From Rhodococcus sp. 105337 (GTDB lineage Bacteria; Actinomycetota; Actinomycetes; Mycobacteriales; Mycobacteriaceae): 64,000 bases of DNA. This document shows positions 39,532-49,039 of the stretch, piece after piece. The DNA lies in assembly GCF_012844225.1 (NCBI RefSeq), contig NZ_JABAGQ010000001.1, positions 62,001 through 126,000 of the forward strand. The letters run 5' to 3'. The number at the start of each line of letters is the position of its first letter. Position 1 is the first letter of the stretch. The notes below the pieces were generated by a model, which worked only from the letters and a program-made list of their open reading frames with translations, had not been told where the DNA came from and searched no databases. Made by a program: the position numbers and the translations under genes.

Positions 39532-39699
39532 CTACTTCGACTCGCGGTGCGACTGGTGCGTACCGCAGTTCGGGCAGAACTTCTTCAGTTCGAGCCGATC
39601 GGGGTCGTTGCGACGGTTCTTCTTGGTGATGTAGTTGCGGTGCTTGCACACCTCGCAGGCCAAGGTGATCTTCGGCCGGACGTCTGTAGAGGAGGCCAC
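39532..39699 (-). CDS. rpmG: Ribosomal protein L33, zinc-binding type
   Basis: Protein of 55 residues, found by direct translation from a GTG at 39699 with GAAGG upstream. Contains two CxxC pairs (CEVC at 15-18 and CPNC at 43-46), so it is the zinc-ribbon form of L33. Mycobacteria have the same gene (rpmG2) before hadA. Actinobacteria often have a second, zinc-free copy under Zur control elsewhere. Confidence 0.95.
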   Translation of the reverse strand: MASSTDVRPKITLACEVCKHRNYITKKNRRNDPDRLELKKFCPNCGTHQSHRESK

Positions 39700-39759
39700 G
39701 GGATGCCTTCTTTCGGTTAAATCTGATCATGATCGATCAGGTGGTTCATTCAACTCTGG

Positions 39760-39832
39760 TAGCGATGGCCGGACTTGAACCGGCGACACAACGATTATGA
39801 GTCGTTTGCTCTACCAACTGAGCTACACCGCC
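39760..39832 (-). tRNA. tRNA-Met (CAT), elongator type
   Basis: Cloverleaf of 73 bases: acceptor GGCGGTG/CATCGCT with a first G-U pair, anticodon CAT in ACGACTCATAATCGT, T-loop GGTTCAAGTCC. The first pair is formed, unlike bacterial initiator tRNA, so it is read as elongator. CCA is not fully encoded. Confidence 0.94.
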
Positions 39833-39875
39833 TCGGTGTCATGTGCCGCGCGGAATCAAGGCACACAATCCAGCG

Positions 39876-39948
39876 AGCCCCCTGACGGAATCGAACCGTC
39901 GACCTTTTCCTTACCATGGAAACGCTCTGCCGACTGAGCTAAGGGGGC
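39876..39948 (-). tRNA. tRNA-Thr (GGT)
   Basis: Cloverleaf of 73 bases: acceptor GCCCCCT/AGGGGGC, anticodon stem TTTCC/GGAAA around loop ATGGTAA (anticodon GGT), T-loop GGTTCGATTCC. It forms a pair with tRNA-Met 43 bases downstream and probably shares a transcript with rpmG-hadA-hadB. Confidence 0.95.
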
Positions 39949-40164
39949 GCGGCCACGTGGAGCATCTCTGCTCGCTGCGGCCTCCAAAAGATTACACACA
40001 CTCGCCGTCAGCACAAAATCAGCAGGTAGTGGCACCAAAAGCGACGCTCGAGCGTCGCGCAGGACCTGCCGGCCACCGCACGCTCCGGTCGGCCCGACAG
40101 GGTTGCCGACAGCTGCCGGACCGTGTGCCGCGGCACCCCCCGGGAAACTACCCCGGAGAACACG

Positions 40165-40194
40165 ACAGCCCCGGTTCCGAAGAACCGGGGCTGT
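40165..40194 (-). terminator. Hairpin after tRNA-Tyr
   Basis: A 12-base perfect stem (ACAGCCCCGGTT at 40165-40176, complement at 40183-40194) with a six-base loop begins two bases past the encoded CCA end of tRNA-Tyr. The following minus-strand sequence has only a modest U-run (CGTGTTCT). Confidence 0.65.
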
Positions 40195-40198
40195 GTGG

Positions 40199-40281
40199 TG
40201 GCAGGTGTAGGATTCGAACCTACGTAGGCATAAGCCGACGGATTTACAGTCCGCTCCCATTGGCCGCTCGGGCAACCTGCC
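40199..40281 (-). tRNA. tRNA-Tyr (GTA)
   Basis: Class II tRNA of 83 bases with a long variable arm: acceptor GGCAGGT/ACCTGCC, anticodon GTA in CGGACTGTAAATCCG, T-loop GGTTCGAATCC. The CCA end is encoded (40198-40196), unlike the three other tRNAs in this cluster. Confidence 0.95.
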
Positions 40282-40427
40282 GGGTGCTCTCGGGACCGTG
40301 TCCCTGATGCGTTGGAAGAATACAACGCATACCCCCCCGAAATGCAAACCGGGTGGTTACGGGCGCCGATCGACCGGATAGCGTCGGCATGACAACCCCG
40401 TACAGACCGACCGAAGTGGAGACAGAC

Positions 40428-40919
40428 GTGGCTGATTCGTCGTTCGATGTGGTGAGCAAGGTCGACCGTCAGGAAGTGGACAACGCCCTGAACCAGGCGG
40501 CGAAGGAGATCGCGAACCGCTTCGACTTCCGCAATACCGGCGCGAGCATCGAATGGTCCGGCGAAGAAAGCATCGTGATCACCGCCGACACCGAGGACCG
40601 CGTCAAGGCGGCGCTCGACGTGTTCAAGGAGAAGCTGATCCGGCGGGACCTGTCCCTCAAGTCGCTCGAGACCGGAGAACCGACCCAGTCGGGCAAGGTC
40701 TACAAGCTCACCGGCACTCTCGTCCAAGGCATCAGCCAGGAGAATGCGAAGAAGATCACGAAGCTCATCCGTGACGAAGGCCCCAAGGGCGTGAAGGCAC
40801 AGATCCAGGGCGAAGAGCTGCGTGTGAGCAGCAAGAAGCGTGACGACCTTCAGGCCATCATCGCGCTGCTCAAGAACGCCGACCTCGACGTGGCGCTGCA
40901 GTTCGTCAACTACCGCTAG
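40428..40919 (+). CDS. yajQ: YajQ-family nucleotide/cyclic-di-GMP-binding protein
   Basis: Protein of 163 residues with the two-domain YajQ fold; some members bind cyclic-di-GMP and act with regulators, but the role in actinobacteria is not established. Recognised by [10 protein letters not shown] at the N-terminus, NRFDFRNT at about 26, and the LQFVNYR C-terminus. The GTG at 40428 follows GGAGACAGAC; the open frame starts earlier at 40353 without coding character. In M. tuberculosis the homologue Rv0566c also lies near htpX. Confidence 0.92.
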   Translation: MADSSFDVVSKVDRQEVDNALNQAAKEIANRFDFRNTGASIEWSGEESIVITADTEDRVKAALDVFKEKLIRRDLSLKSLETGEPTQSGKVYKLTGTLVQGISQENAKKITKLIRDEGPKGVKAQIQGEELRVSSKKRDDLQAIIALLKNADLDVALQFVNYR

Positions 40920-40935
40920 AGCGACGCGGCCACAC

Positions 40936-40973
40936 CGACACCCGTCCCGCGCTTCCCTGCGCGGGCGGTGTCG
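40936..40973. terminator. Convergent hairpin between yajQ and htpX
   Basis: Outer arms CGACACC/GGTGTCG and inner arms CCCGCGC/GCGCGGG make an interrupted stem of about 14 pairs around a six-base loop, placed just after yajQ and facing htpX. U-tracts are absent, so strength is uncertain. Confidence 0.5.
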
Positions 40974-41035
40974 CTCCCGCGGTTTCCGGGCCCTGAGGCC
41001 TCTGCGGGCACTTCCCCGGAACTACGCGGGGTCGC

Positions 41036-41899
41036 CTACCGCAGGCCGGCCATGCGCTCCAGCCGCGCGATGCGCTCCTCCATCGGCGGATGGGTGGAGA
41101 ACAGCCTGCTCATCTTGTCGCCGGCCCGGAACGGATTGGCGATCATCAGGTGCGACTGAGCCGCGAGTTGCGGCTCCGGCGGCAACGGTGCGGCCTGGGT
41201 GCCGCGCTCGAGCTTGCGTAGCGCCGACGCCAGCGCCAGAGGATCGCCCGTCAGCTCGGCGCCGGACTGGTCTGCCTGGTACTCACGTGAGCGCGAGACC
41301 GCCAGCCTGACCACCGACGCGGCAATGGGGCCGAGCAACGAGACGAGCAACAGCGCGATCGGATTGGCGCCGCCCTCCCGGCCGCCACCGAACGCGCCCG
41401 CGAAGAACGCGAAGTTGGCAAGGCCGGAGATGACTGCGGCCATGGCGCCGGCGACGGACGAGATCAGGATGTCGCGGTTGTAGACGTGCGACAACTCGTG
41501 ACCGAGGACCGCGCGTAGTTCGCGCTCGTCGAGAATGTCGAGGATCCCGCTGGTGCAGCACACCGCGGCATTACGTGGATTCCTGCCGGTGGCGAACGCG
41601 TTGGGCGCGTTGGTGGGACTGACATACAACCGCGGCATCGGTTGATGCGCCGCCGTCGCCAGCTCACGCACGATGCGGTAGATCACCGGTGCCTGGACCT
41701 CGGTGATCGGCTGCGCGTGCATCGACCGCAACGCGAGCTTGTCGCTGTTGAAGTACGCGTACCCGTTCACACCGACCGCCAGCACCACCGAGATCACCAG
41801 GATCGTCGAGTTCTGGAACAAGGCGCCGACGAAGACGATCAGCGCCGACATTCCCACCAGTAACCCGGCCGTCTTGAGACGGTTCGCATACCCGTGCAC
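41036..41899 (-). CDS. htpX: HtpX family membrane zinc metalloprotease
   Basis: M48 membrane protease of 287 residues for membrane-protein quality control. Two N-terminal hydrophobic segments (about 11-46), zinc motif HELSH at 134-138, and a downstream SREYQAD supplying the third ligand. The GTG at 41899 follows GGAGGAGCG eight bases away; the longer frame upstream overlaps noncoding sequence. Neighbours yajQ and grcC are conserved with M. tuberculosis. Confidence 0.92.
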   Translation of the reverse strand: MHGYANRLKTAGLLVGMSALIVFVGALFQNSTILVISVVLAVGVNGYAYFNSDKLALRSMHAQPITEVQAPVIYRIVRELATAAHQPMPRLYVSPTNAPNAFATGRNPRNAAVCCTSGILDILDERELRAVLGHELSHVYNRDILISSVAGAMAAVISGLANFAFFAGAFGGGREGGANPIALLLVSLLGPIAASVVRLAVSRSREYQADQSGAELTGDPLALASALRKLERGTQAAPLPPEPQLAAQSHLMIANPFRAGDKMSRLFSTHPPMEERIARLERMAGLR

Positions 41900-42007
41900 G
41901 TCACGCTCCTCCCCCACCCCGCGTCTGTGGTTCGCACGGTGGTGGTCCATTCGCCCGATCAACGAACGGCAGAGCTTCCCGGTTCCCCCGGGACAGGTCG
42001 GAGGAGG

Positions 42008-43054
42008 TCAGCCCACCCGGGCGATCGTGAAGTCGACGAGGTGCCGCAGCGCCTCGTTGGCGGGACCCTGAGGCAGCGCCTCGAGCTCGGCGTGCGCCCG
42101 CCGCGCATACGTGTCGAGGGTGTGCTTGGCCGCCTCCATGCCGGGCGACCGGACGAGAAGTTCGAGGGCCTCCTCGACGTGTGCCTCGTCGTCGATCGGG
42201 CCGACGAGCAGCTCCCGCAACCGGTCCGCGTCGGGTCCGGTCTCGCGCAGCGCGTAGAGCACCGGCAACGTGTGTACGCCCTCACGAAGATCGGTTCCGG
42301 GTGTCTTGCCCGATTCGGACGTGACCGACGCGATGTCGATGATGTCGTCGACGATCTGGAAGGCGGTACCGACGGCGTCGCCGAGCCTCTCGAGCCGTGC
42401 GACGTGTTCTTCGTCGCCCCCGGAGAAGGTGCCGCCGAATCGGCCGCTCGCCGCGATCAGCGAACCGGTCTTCTCCCACACCACCCGCAGGTAGTGCTCG
42501 ACCGGGTCCTGCTGCTCACGGGCACCGATGGTTTCGCGCATCTGCCCGGTGACGAGTTCGGCGAACGTCTCGGCGATGATCTGCACCGCGGACGGGCCGA
42601 GTGTGGACACCAGCCGGGACGCGTGGGCGAACAGGTAGTCGCCGGCGAGGATGGCGACGCTGTTGTTCCAGCGCACGTTCGCGCTCGGAGCGCCCCGCCG
42701 CATCGTCGCCTCGTCCATCACGTCGTCGTGGTAGAGGGTCGCGAGGTGGACGAGTTCGACCACCGTCGCTGCCGTCACGACCGACGGATCGGCGGGGTTG
42801 GGGCCGAGTTGCGCGGTCAGGATCGTGAACAGCGGCCGGAATCGCTTGCCGCCCGCCTTCGCGAGGTGCAGTGCCGCCTCCGTCAGGAAGTCTTCACCGT
42901 CCGACAACTCCTGGACGAGCAGTGCCTCGACGCTCGCGAGTCCGTCGCGCACGCTGGTCGCGAGACCCGGGTCGCCGAGTTCCACACCAGCAACGACGGT
43001 GCTCGATACCGCGTCGGCCGGACCGGCGGTCCGAGCCGCCCCCTCAGTGCTCAC
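42008..43054 (-). CDS. grcC: Polyprenyl diphosphate synthase (GrcC-like), probable menaquinone side chain
   Basis: Trans-prenyltransferase of 348 residues that builds a long isoprenyl diphosphate. First aspartate-rich motif DDVMD at 110-114 and second DDIID at 236-240; KxxKRFRP-like binding region GGKRFRP at 68-74. Placed divergently from menJ and close to menG, it most likely makes the octa/nonaprenyl chain attached by MenA. Chain length is inferred only from context. Confidence 0.9.
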   Translation of the reverse strand: MSTEGAARTAGPADAVSSTVVAGVELGDPGLATSVRDGLASVEALLVQELSDGEDFLTEAALHLAKAGGKRFRPLFTILTAQLGPNPADPSVVTAATVVELVHLATLYHDDVMDEATMRRGAPSANVRWNNSVAILAGDYLFAHASRLVSTLGPSAVQIIAETFAELVTGQMRETIGAREQQDPVEHYLRVVWEKTGSLIAASGRFGGTFSGGDEEHVARLERLGDAVGTAFQIVDDIIDIASVTSESGKTPGTDLREGVHTLPVLYALRETGPDADRLRELLVGPIDDEAHVEEALELLVRSPGMEAAKHTLDTYARRAHAELEALPQGPANEALRHLVDFTIARVG

Positions 43055-43166
43055 GATGACGTACCCATCCTCTTCTGTCGCCTCGGCCTCACGGTAGTGA
43101 ACCTAGCCGCTCCACCACCACACCACCTCGTCGAGGCGAGAAAGTCGTGCCTGAGAGGATGGACAC

Positions 43167-44438
43167 GTGGTGGGCGAAAACTCCGCGACAGAGCCGCGGC
43201 AATCCCGGTCCTGCGTTCCCGACAGTACCGATGTTCTCGTCGTCGGTGCCGGTCCCGCCGGTTCGTCGGCTGCGGCATGGGCAGCCCGCGCCGGGCACGA
43301 CGTGCTGTTGGTCGACGCCGCGAGGTTCCCGCGAGACAAGACCTGCGGCGACGGGCTCACCCCGCGCGCGGTCGCGGAACTGGACCGTCTCGGCCTGGGC
43401 GACTGGTTGCGCACCCACACCGTCAACCGCGGCTTGCGCCTGGAAGGGTTCGGCGGCCGGTTCGAGTTGCCGTGGCCGGACTCCTCGTTCCCCTCGATGG
43501 GTAGCGCCGTGCCCCGCACCGAGTTGGACGACCGGATCCGCCGGGTCGCCCTCGACTCCGGTGCCCGGATGGTCGAAGGTGCCAAGGCCGTCGACGTCGA
43601 GCGTGACGGCGACCGGGTGACCTCCGTTCTCCTCCGCACCGAGGACGGTCCGCGCACCGTGTCGTGCCGGCGGCTCGTCGTCGCCGACGGCGTGCGCTCG
43701 CCGCTCGGCAAGGTCCTCGGGCGCCGCTGGCACCGCGACACCGCGTACGGCGTGGCCGCGCGCGCCTATGCGACATCGACCCGGAGCGACGATCCGTGGA
43801 TCACCTCGCACCTCGAGTTGCGTGACGATGCGGGAACCCTGCAACCGGGTTACGGCTGGGTGTTCCCACTCGGAACCGGCGAGGTCAACATCGGCGTGGG
43901 CACGCTCGCCACGGCCGCGCGCCCCGCACAGGGATCGTTGCGGCCGTTGATCGACCTGTACGCGGACAAGCGTCGTGCGGAGTGGGGACTGGGCCCCGTG
44001 ACCAGGGTCGCGTCGGCCCTACTTCCCATGGGTGGTGCGGTGTCCGGAGTGGCCGGCGTCAACTGGGCGCTCGTCGGCGACGCAGCCGCCTGCGTCAATC
44101 CCCTCAACGGAGAAGGCATCGACTACGGACTCGAGGGCGGGCGCCTGCTCGCAGAGATCCTCGACCGGGACGATCTGACAGGCGAGTGGCCCGCATTGCT
44201 GCGCGCGCACTACGGAGCCGCGTTCTCGACCGCACGAAGGCTCGCCGGGCTGCTCACCGTGCCGAAGTTCCTGCCGACGACCGGACCGGTCGCGATGCGA
44301 TCACGGGCGATGATGAATGTCGCGGTGCGTGTGATGGGAAATCTGGTGACCGACGAGGACACCGATGTCGTGGCACGGGCGTGGCGGGCGAGCGGACGTG
44401 CGTCCATGCGCTGGGACCGCCGGCCGTTGTTCGCCTGA
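43167..44438 (+). CDS. menJ: Geranylgeranyl reductase family flavoprotein (MenJ-like menaquinone reductase)
   Basis: FAD protein of 423 residues. N-terminal FAD motif VVGAGPAGSSAA (25-36), the DKTCGDGLTPRAV stretch of the reductase family, and a second FAD contact ALVGDAAACVNPLNGEGIDY. The homologue MenJ of M. tuberculosis saturates one isoprene unit of menaquinone-9. Being beside grcC and menG supports the same role here. Start GTG 43167; the next codon is also GTG. Confidence 0.88.
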   Translation: MVGENSATEPRQSRSCVPDSTDVLVVGAGPAGSSAAAWAARAGHDVLLVDAARFPRDKTCGDGLTPRAVAELDRLGLGDWLRTHTVNRGLRLEGFGGRFELPWPDSSFPSMGSAVPRTELDDRIRRVALDSGARMVEGAKAVDVERDGDRVTSVLLRTEDGPRTVSCRRLVVADGVRSPLGKVLGRRWHRDTAYGVAARAYATSTRSDDPWITSHLELRDDAGTLQPGYGWVFPLGTGEVNIGVGTLATAARPAQGSLRPLIDLYADKRRAEWGLGPVTRVASALLPMGGAVSGVAGVNWALVGDAAACVNPLNGEGIDYGLEGGRLLAEILDRDDLTGEWPALLRAHYGAAFSTARRLAGLLTVPKFLPTTGPVAMRSRAMMNVAVRVMGNLVTDEDTDVVARAWRASGRASMRWDRRPLFA

Positions 44439-44440
44439 CA

Positions 44441-44506
44441 CACCGCGCTGTACCGATCCAGCGCACCGCGCTGTGCCGACCTAGCGCACCGCGCTGTGCA
44501 GCGCCG
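44441..44506. repeat. 23-base tandem repeat at the 3' end of menG
   Basis: CACCGCGCTGTACCGATCCA, CACCGCGCTGTGCCGACCTA and CACCGCGCTGTGCAGCGCCG begin at 44441, 44464 and 44487, a 23-base period. The third copy is the last codons and stop of menG; the other two lie between menG and the convergent menJ. This looks like local duplication of the menG terminus. Confidence 0.75.
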
Positions 44507-45179
44507 CGATCCCGCCCGTCAGATTCCGCCACTTCACGTCGCGCCAGCCTGCCTCTCCGATACGCACGGCGAGTTGTTCCTGCGTCGGCCATGCCCGGAT
44601 CGACTCGGCCAGGTACACGTACGCGTCGGGGTTGCTGCTCACGGCGCGCGCGACCCGCGGAAGCGCACGCATCAGGTATTCCATGTAGACCGTGCGCAGC
44701 GGTTCCCGCACGGGAGTGGAGAATTCGCACACCACCAACCGCCCGCCGGGCTTGACGACCCGCGCGATCTCGCGGAGGCCGGCATCGGGATCGGCGACGT
44801 TGCGCAGGCCGAAGGAAATCGTCGCGGCGTCGAAGACGGCGTCGGCGAACGGCAACCGCATCGCGTCGCCCGCGACCATGGGTACCTGGCGGAACGCACC
44901 GGCGTTCAGCATGCCGGTGGAGAAGTCGGTGGCCACCACCCACGCTCCGGAGCGGCCGAGTTCGACCGTCGAGACGCCGGTGCCGGCCGCGAGATCGAGA
45001 ACCCGCTCGCCGGGCTTCAGGTCCAGCGCGGCACGCGTCGCACGGCGCCATCCGCGGTCCTGGCCGAACGACAGAACGGTATTGGTCAGGTCGTAGCGCG
45101 CCGCGACACCGTCGAACATGGACGCGACCTCGCGCGGATCCTTGTCGAGGGACGCGCGCGATCCGTGAGTTTTTGCCAC
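44481..45179 (-). CDS. menG: Demethylmenaquinone methyltransferase
   Basis: SAM-dependent C-methyltransferase of 232 residues that makes the final ring methylation of menaquinone. UbiE/MenG start region [20 protein letters not shown] (21-40) and SAM motif [11 protein letters not shown] (61-70). Complete. It is downstream of a DUF3592 gene and menD on the same strand and convergent with menJ. In M. tuberculosis a mannosyltransferase gene (mgtA) sits between these; none is present here. Confidence 0.93.
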   Translation of the reverse strand: MAKTHGSRASLDKDPREVASMFDGVAARYDLTNTVLSFGQDRGWRRATRAALDLKPGERVLDLAAGTGVSTVELGRSGAWVVATDFSTGMLNAGAFRQVPMVAGDAMRLPFADAVFDAATISFGLRNVADPDAGLREIARVVKPGGRLVVCEFSTPVREPLRTVYMEYLMRALPRVARAVSSNPDAYVYLAESIRAWPTQEQLAVRIGEAGWRDVKWRNLTGGIAALHSAVR

Positions 45180-45232
45180 GGCCGAAACGTTACCCGGCGA
45201 CGGGCCCGCGAACCCTGAGGAGGACCTCGTCG

Positions 45233-45685
45233 TCAGGACATCGCGCGTGCCGCGCCCTCGGCCACGGAGGGATCGGTGTCCGCGGCCTCACGGCGCCGCA
45301 GGTAGACGAGGACCGGCACCGCGATCAGCCACGTGACCACAATCACCGAACCGGTGGGGATCAGTGCCACCCGGGCATCGCGTCCGGTGACCCTCACCAG
45401 GTCGGGATCACTGCGCGCGTACTCGACGGCGATGCGCTGGCCGGTGGCAAGACCCGTCGGGTACAGCACGCCGAGTTCGGGGTTGTGTGTGACGCCGTCG
45501 GGCGTGACGAAAGCGACCGCGGACCGGAGCGACCCGGCCGACAACACCTCGGCGGTTGCGGTGCCCATGTCGCTCTCGATGGTCCGGTCGTTGCGCAGAG
45601 CACCGAGAAACAGGGCGACCGCCAATGCGGACAGCGCGATGGCGACGATGAGGACGATGCGTCGCGCGCGTTCGGTTCCGGTCAC
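45233..45685 (-). CDS. DUF3592-type membrane protein
   Basis: Protein of 150 residues with two membrane helices (about 10-28 and 111-131) flanking an extracytoplasmic beta-rich domain ([20 protein letters not shown]). Function unknown. Its GTG overlaps the menD stop by four bases; the corresponding gene (Rv0556) holds the same place in M. tuberculosis, so the link to menaquinone genes is conserved. Confidence 0.75.
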   Translation of the reverse strand: MTGTERARRIVLIVAIALSALAVALFLGALRNDRTIESDMGTATAEVLSAGSLRSAVAFVTPDGVTHNPELGVLYPTGLATGQRIAVEYARSDPDLVRVTGRDARVALIPTGSVIVVTWLIAVPVLVYLRRREAADTDPSVAEGAARAMS

Positions 45686-47301
45686 AGCTGAGCCCGCACC
45701 GCCGCATGGAGTTCACGCAGTCCCGCCCGGTCGGTGGTCACCTCGACGACCCGGATCCCCCCGGACGGCGGAGCGGTGTCGGCGAGGGCGGCCGCCAGGC
45801 CCTGCAGGTCCACACTCTCGTGCGGAACGCGGTACGCGGCGCACAACGCCCCGAGGTCCATTCCGTGCGGCGTGCCGAAGACTCGCTCGAAGACGCCTGC
45901 ATACTGCGGGTCGCCCTGTTCGAGCAGTTCGAAGATGCCGCCGCCGTCGTCGTTCGCGACGACGATCGTGAGGTTGCGCGGGCGCGGCTCCGAAGGTCCG
46001 ATGAGCAGTCCGGCCGCGTCGTGCAGGAACGTGAGGTCGCCGAGCAGCGCGACGGTGCGGCCGGCGGTATAGGCGAGCGCGGCGCCGACCGCCGTCGAGA
46101 CCGTCCCGTCGATACCGGCGACGCCCCGGTTGGACAACACACTCACGCCGGGTTTCGGGTAACTGACCAGCGCCGCGTCGCGCACGGGGTTGGAAGCCCC
46201 GAGCAGCAACTGGTCTCCGTCGCGCATCGCGTCGGTGACGACTGCGGCGACGTGCAGTCCGGTGGCTTTCGGGTGGGAATCCAACTGCGCACGCACGGCT
46301 TTGTCGGTGTGCGCGGAAAGCTGCCGGCCCCGCTCGAGCCATGCCTCGTCCGGCTGTCCGGAGATCACCGCGCGGGTGCCGGTCGCGAGAACGTTGCCGG
46401 ACACATCGGGCCAGCGCGGACCGGTGGTGAGGGCGTAGACCGCCACCGCCGGGTCTGCCAGCAGGTTCGACACGGGACGGTGCAGGGTCGGCCGGCCCGT
46501 GATGATTGCCTGCCGCGGCTTCAGATGTGGCAGCGCCATCGGGTGCAGCGGTACGCCGTGCAGCGGCGCGGTCGGTTCGGCGACGGTGGGCAGGCCCGCG
46601 AGTTCGGGCCGCAGCGCGGAGCCGTGCCCGGAGATGACGACCGTGTCCGGCGTGAGGTCGATCTCGACCGGTACGTCCAGTGTCGCGTTGGCGGTGGTGG
46701 TCCACGCTGCCCCGTCCGGACGACCTTCGGGGGCGGATCCCTTCTGGTCCGCCGCGGGAACGAGGGGTTCACGCAGCGGAATGTCGAAGTGCACGGGACC
46801 GGCGTTCCCCGACCGGGTGCCGCGCGCTGCCGCCAGCACACGGCTGACCGCCGATCGCCACGCGCTGTTCTGGTCGGCGCTCTCCGCCAATCCCAGGCTG
46901 ATGGTCGCGCGGACCTGCGTACCGAACAGGCCGAGTTGCTCGACGGTCTGGTTCGCACCCGATCCGAGCAGTTCGTAGGGGCGATTGGCGCTCAGAACGA
47001 CGAGCGGCACGCGCGCATAGTTCGCCTCGAGGACCGCCGGGGCAAGGTTCGCCACCGCTGTCCCGGATGTCATCACCACGGGCACGGGCCGCTTCGACGA
47101 CAGGGCCAGGCCGATCGCGAGAAAGCCGGCGGTCCGTTCGTCGATGCGCATGTGCAGACGAAGCCGCCCGGCAGCATCTGCCGCCTGCAACGCGAACGCG
47201 AGCGGGGCATTGCGCGAGCCCGGGCACAGCACGACATCCCGCACCCCACCTCGAGCGAGTTCGTCGACGACTGCGGTGGCCTGGGCTGTGGACGGGTTCA
47301 C
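45682..47301 (-). CDS. menD: SEPHCHC synthase (menaquinone)
   Basis: Thiamine-diphosphate enzyme of 539 residues joining isochorismate and 2-oxoglutarate in menaquinone synthesis. N-terminal [17 protein letters not shown], the glutamate-bearing [17 protein letters not shown], and the C-terminal cofactor site [13 protein letters not shown] with [14 protein letters not shown] are all seen. The GTG at 47301 ([11 protein letters not shown]) was chosen; the open frame runs back to 47415 across the divergent gene's promoter. Confidence 0.95.
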   Translation of the reverse strand: MNPSTAQATAVVDELARGGVRDVVLCPGSRNAPLAFALQAADAAGRLRLHMRIDERTAGFLAIGLALSSKRPVPVVMTSGTAVANLAPAVLEANYARVPLVVLSANRPYELLGSGANQTVEQLGLFGTQVRATISLGLAESADQNSAWRSAVSRVLAAARGTRSGNAGPVHFDIPLREPLVPAADQKGSAPEGRPDGAAWTTTANATLDVPVEIDLTPDTVVISGHGSALRPELAGLPTVAEPTAPLHGVPLHPMALPHLKPRQAIITGRPTLHRPVSNLLADPAVAVYALTTGPRWPDVSGNVLATGTRAVISGQPDEAWLERGRQLSAHTDKAVRAQLDSHPKATGLHVAAVVTDAMRDGDQLLLGASNPVRDAALVSYPKPGVSVLSNRGVAGIDGTVSTAVGAALAYTAGRTVALLGDLTFLHDAAGLLIGPSEPRPRNLTIVVANDDGGGIFELLEQGDPQYAGVFERVFGTPHGMDLGALCAAYRVPHESVDLQGLAAALADTAPPSGGIRVVEVTTDRAGLRELHAAVRAQL

Positions 47302-47407
47302 GACGTCCAGGGTAGTGCGGGGCGGCAGGTGCCCGGGTTCTCCCCCGCGCCGCGCCGGGTTGCGGCAGGGCAGCGATCCGCCGCCCGGCAACCACCACAA
47401 TGGGGGG

Positions 47408-47998
47408 ATGCGCACCGTCTTCGATCCCGCCGATCTGAGTCCCGGACGTTTCTACGGGCTGCTCACCGCCACGATCGTGCCCCGTCCCATCGCGTGGGTC
47501 TCGACCGTGTCGGGCGACGGGGTCGCCAACGTGGCTCCCTACAGCTTCTTCACGGTCGCGAGCACGGCGCCACCGGTCGTGCAGTTCACGTCGGTGGGCC
47601 GCAAGGACAGTCTTCGCAACATCGAGGAGACGGGCGAATTCGTGGTGAACGTCGCGACGGTTCCGCTGATGGAGCAGGTCAACGCCTCCTCTGCGAATTT
47701 TCCGCACGAGGTCGACGAGTTCACGGAAGTCGGGCTGCAGGCGGAGCCGAGCGAGCGGGTGCGCCCTCCCCGCGTCGCGCAATCGCCCGCGTCGATCGAG
47801 TGCACGTTGCGCCGGGTGATCGAGGTGGGCGATTCGTTCGTGGTCATGGGCGATGTGGTCGCGGTGACGGTTCGGCGCGACGTGCTGGCCGAAGACGGAG
47901 CGCCGGACTTCGCGGCGCTCGCGCCCGCGAGCAGGCTGGGACGCACCGAGTGGGGATTGACGCCGCAGGTTCGGTCCCTCGAGCGCCCTACCTGCTGA
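47408..47998 (+). CDS. Flavin reductase-like (FMN-binding split barrel) protein
   Basis: Protein of 196 residues of the flavoredoxin/flavin reductase family: N-terminal [19 protein letters not shown] and [20 protein letters not shown] stretches bind FMN. Possible roles are NAD(P)H:flavin reduction or oxygenase partner; none can be chosen. ATG 47408 follows GGGGGG. It is divergent from menD with about 106 bases between starts and begins a short insert not found at this place in M. tuberculosis. Confidence 0.8.
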   Translation: MRTVFDPADLSPGRFYGLLTATIVPRPIAWVSTVSGDGVANVAPYSFFTVASTAPPVVQFTSVGRKDSLRNIEETGEFVVNVATVPLMEQVNASSANFPHEVDEFTEVGLQAEPSERVRPPRVAQSPASIECTLRRVIEVGDSFVVMGDVVAVTVRRDVLAEDGAPDFAALAPASRLGRTEWGLTPQVRSLERPTC

Positions 47999-48070
47999 GC
48001 CCTGCGTCACCGGACACCGCCCCCGCAGGTTAGGGTCGGCTCAGTAGGGGGCGGCTCCGGAAGGGTGGTC

Positions 48071-48934
48071 ATGGCCGAACGCACCAGGGCAGCGCGCAAG
48101 GCGCCGAAGTTCGTCAAACCCGCGACACGCGAGATCGTGCGCGCTCGCGTGCTCGCCACCGCACGGATCAGTCCGACGTTCGTCCGCGTCACCATCGGCG
48201 GCGATGCGGTGTCGACCATCGGTCCGATGGGCTTCGACCACTGGTTCCGGATGTTCTTTCCCGTCCCCGGCCGGCGCGGATTCACGCTGCCCTCGGCGAC
48301 GGACGACCGGTGGTGGCCCGAATACCAGGTGATCCCGGACGACGAGCGGCCCGTGCTGCGGAACTACACCTTCCGCCGGTTCCGCGCGGCCGGCGCCGGA
48401 TCGTACGGCGACACGGCGGAAATCGACATCGACTTCGCGTCGCACGGAGACCTCGGACCGGCGTCGGCGTGGGCGAACACCGTCTCGGCCGGTGAAGAAA
48501 TCGGTGTGCTCGACGAAGGAATCGGCTACGTCCCCGACGCGAGCGCGCACTGGCAGTTGCTCGTGGCCGACGAGAGCGCTCTGCCGGCGGTCGCGGGCAT
48601 CCTCGAGTCCGTCCTCTCGGCTGATCCGGCGGCGGTCGCGGAAGTGTTCGTGGAGGTTCCACATCCGGAGGATCTCGCGGCGCAGCACCTGGCGACCGGC
48701 CCGAACGTGAGGGTCCATCCCCTCATCCGCACCGACAGAGCGGCGCGTCCGGGGGTTCTCGCCGTCGAAGCGGTGCGAGCCGCGACCCTCCCGTCGGCAC
48801 GCGGTTGTGCGTTCGTCGCCGGTGAATCCGATCTCGCGACCGGGGTGCGACGTCACCTCGTGCGCGAGCGCGGCTGGGACAGGTCGGCAGTGACGTTCAC
48901 GGGTTATTGGAAGTACGGCGAGCCCGTCTACTGA
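48071..48934 (+). CDS. Siderophore-interacting FAD protein
   Basis: Protein of 287 residues of the SIP/ViuB family, flavoenzymes that reduce ferric siderophores to release iron. The FAD-binding motif RNYTFRRF is at 97-104, and a C-terminal NAD(P)H-binding-like domain contains FVAGESDLATGVRRHLVRERG and the family C-terminus TGYWKYGE. The ATG at 48071 was taken over a GTG two codons earlier because AAGG lies at a suitable distance. Neighbour flavin reductase could supply reduced flavin (inference). No iron box recognised. Confidence 0.85.
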   Translation: MAERTRAARKAPKFVKPATREIVRARVLATARISPTFVRVTIGGDAVSTIGPMGFDHWFRMFFPVPGRRGFTLPSATDDRWWPEYQVIPDDERPVLRNYTFRRFRAAGAGSYGDTAEIDIDFASHGDLGPASAWANTVSAGEEIGVLDEGIGYVPDASAHWQLLVADESALPAVAGILESVLSADPAAVAEVFVEVPHPEDLAAQHLATGPNVRVHPLIRTDRAARPGVLAVEAVRAATLPSARGCAFVAGESDLATGVRRHLVRERGWDRSAVTFTGYWKYGEPVY

Positions 48935-48968
48935 GGTCTCCCTCGGGAGAACCCTGCGACGAAAGCAG

Positions 48969-49014
48969 AACGTCGCGGTGCCGACCGGCCGGAGCCGGTG
49001 GTCACCGCGACGTT
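48969..49014. terminator. Convergent hairpin between SIP and DUF6918 genes
   Basis: AACGTCGCGGTG at 48969-48980 pairs perfectly with CACCGCGACGTT at 49003-49014; the 22-base interior can fold further (ACCGGC with GCCGGT). On the minus strand it is followed by CTGCTTTCG. It probably ends both transcripts. Confidence 0.65.
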
Positions 49015-49039
49015 CGTCGGATCGATCCGCAGTATCGGA

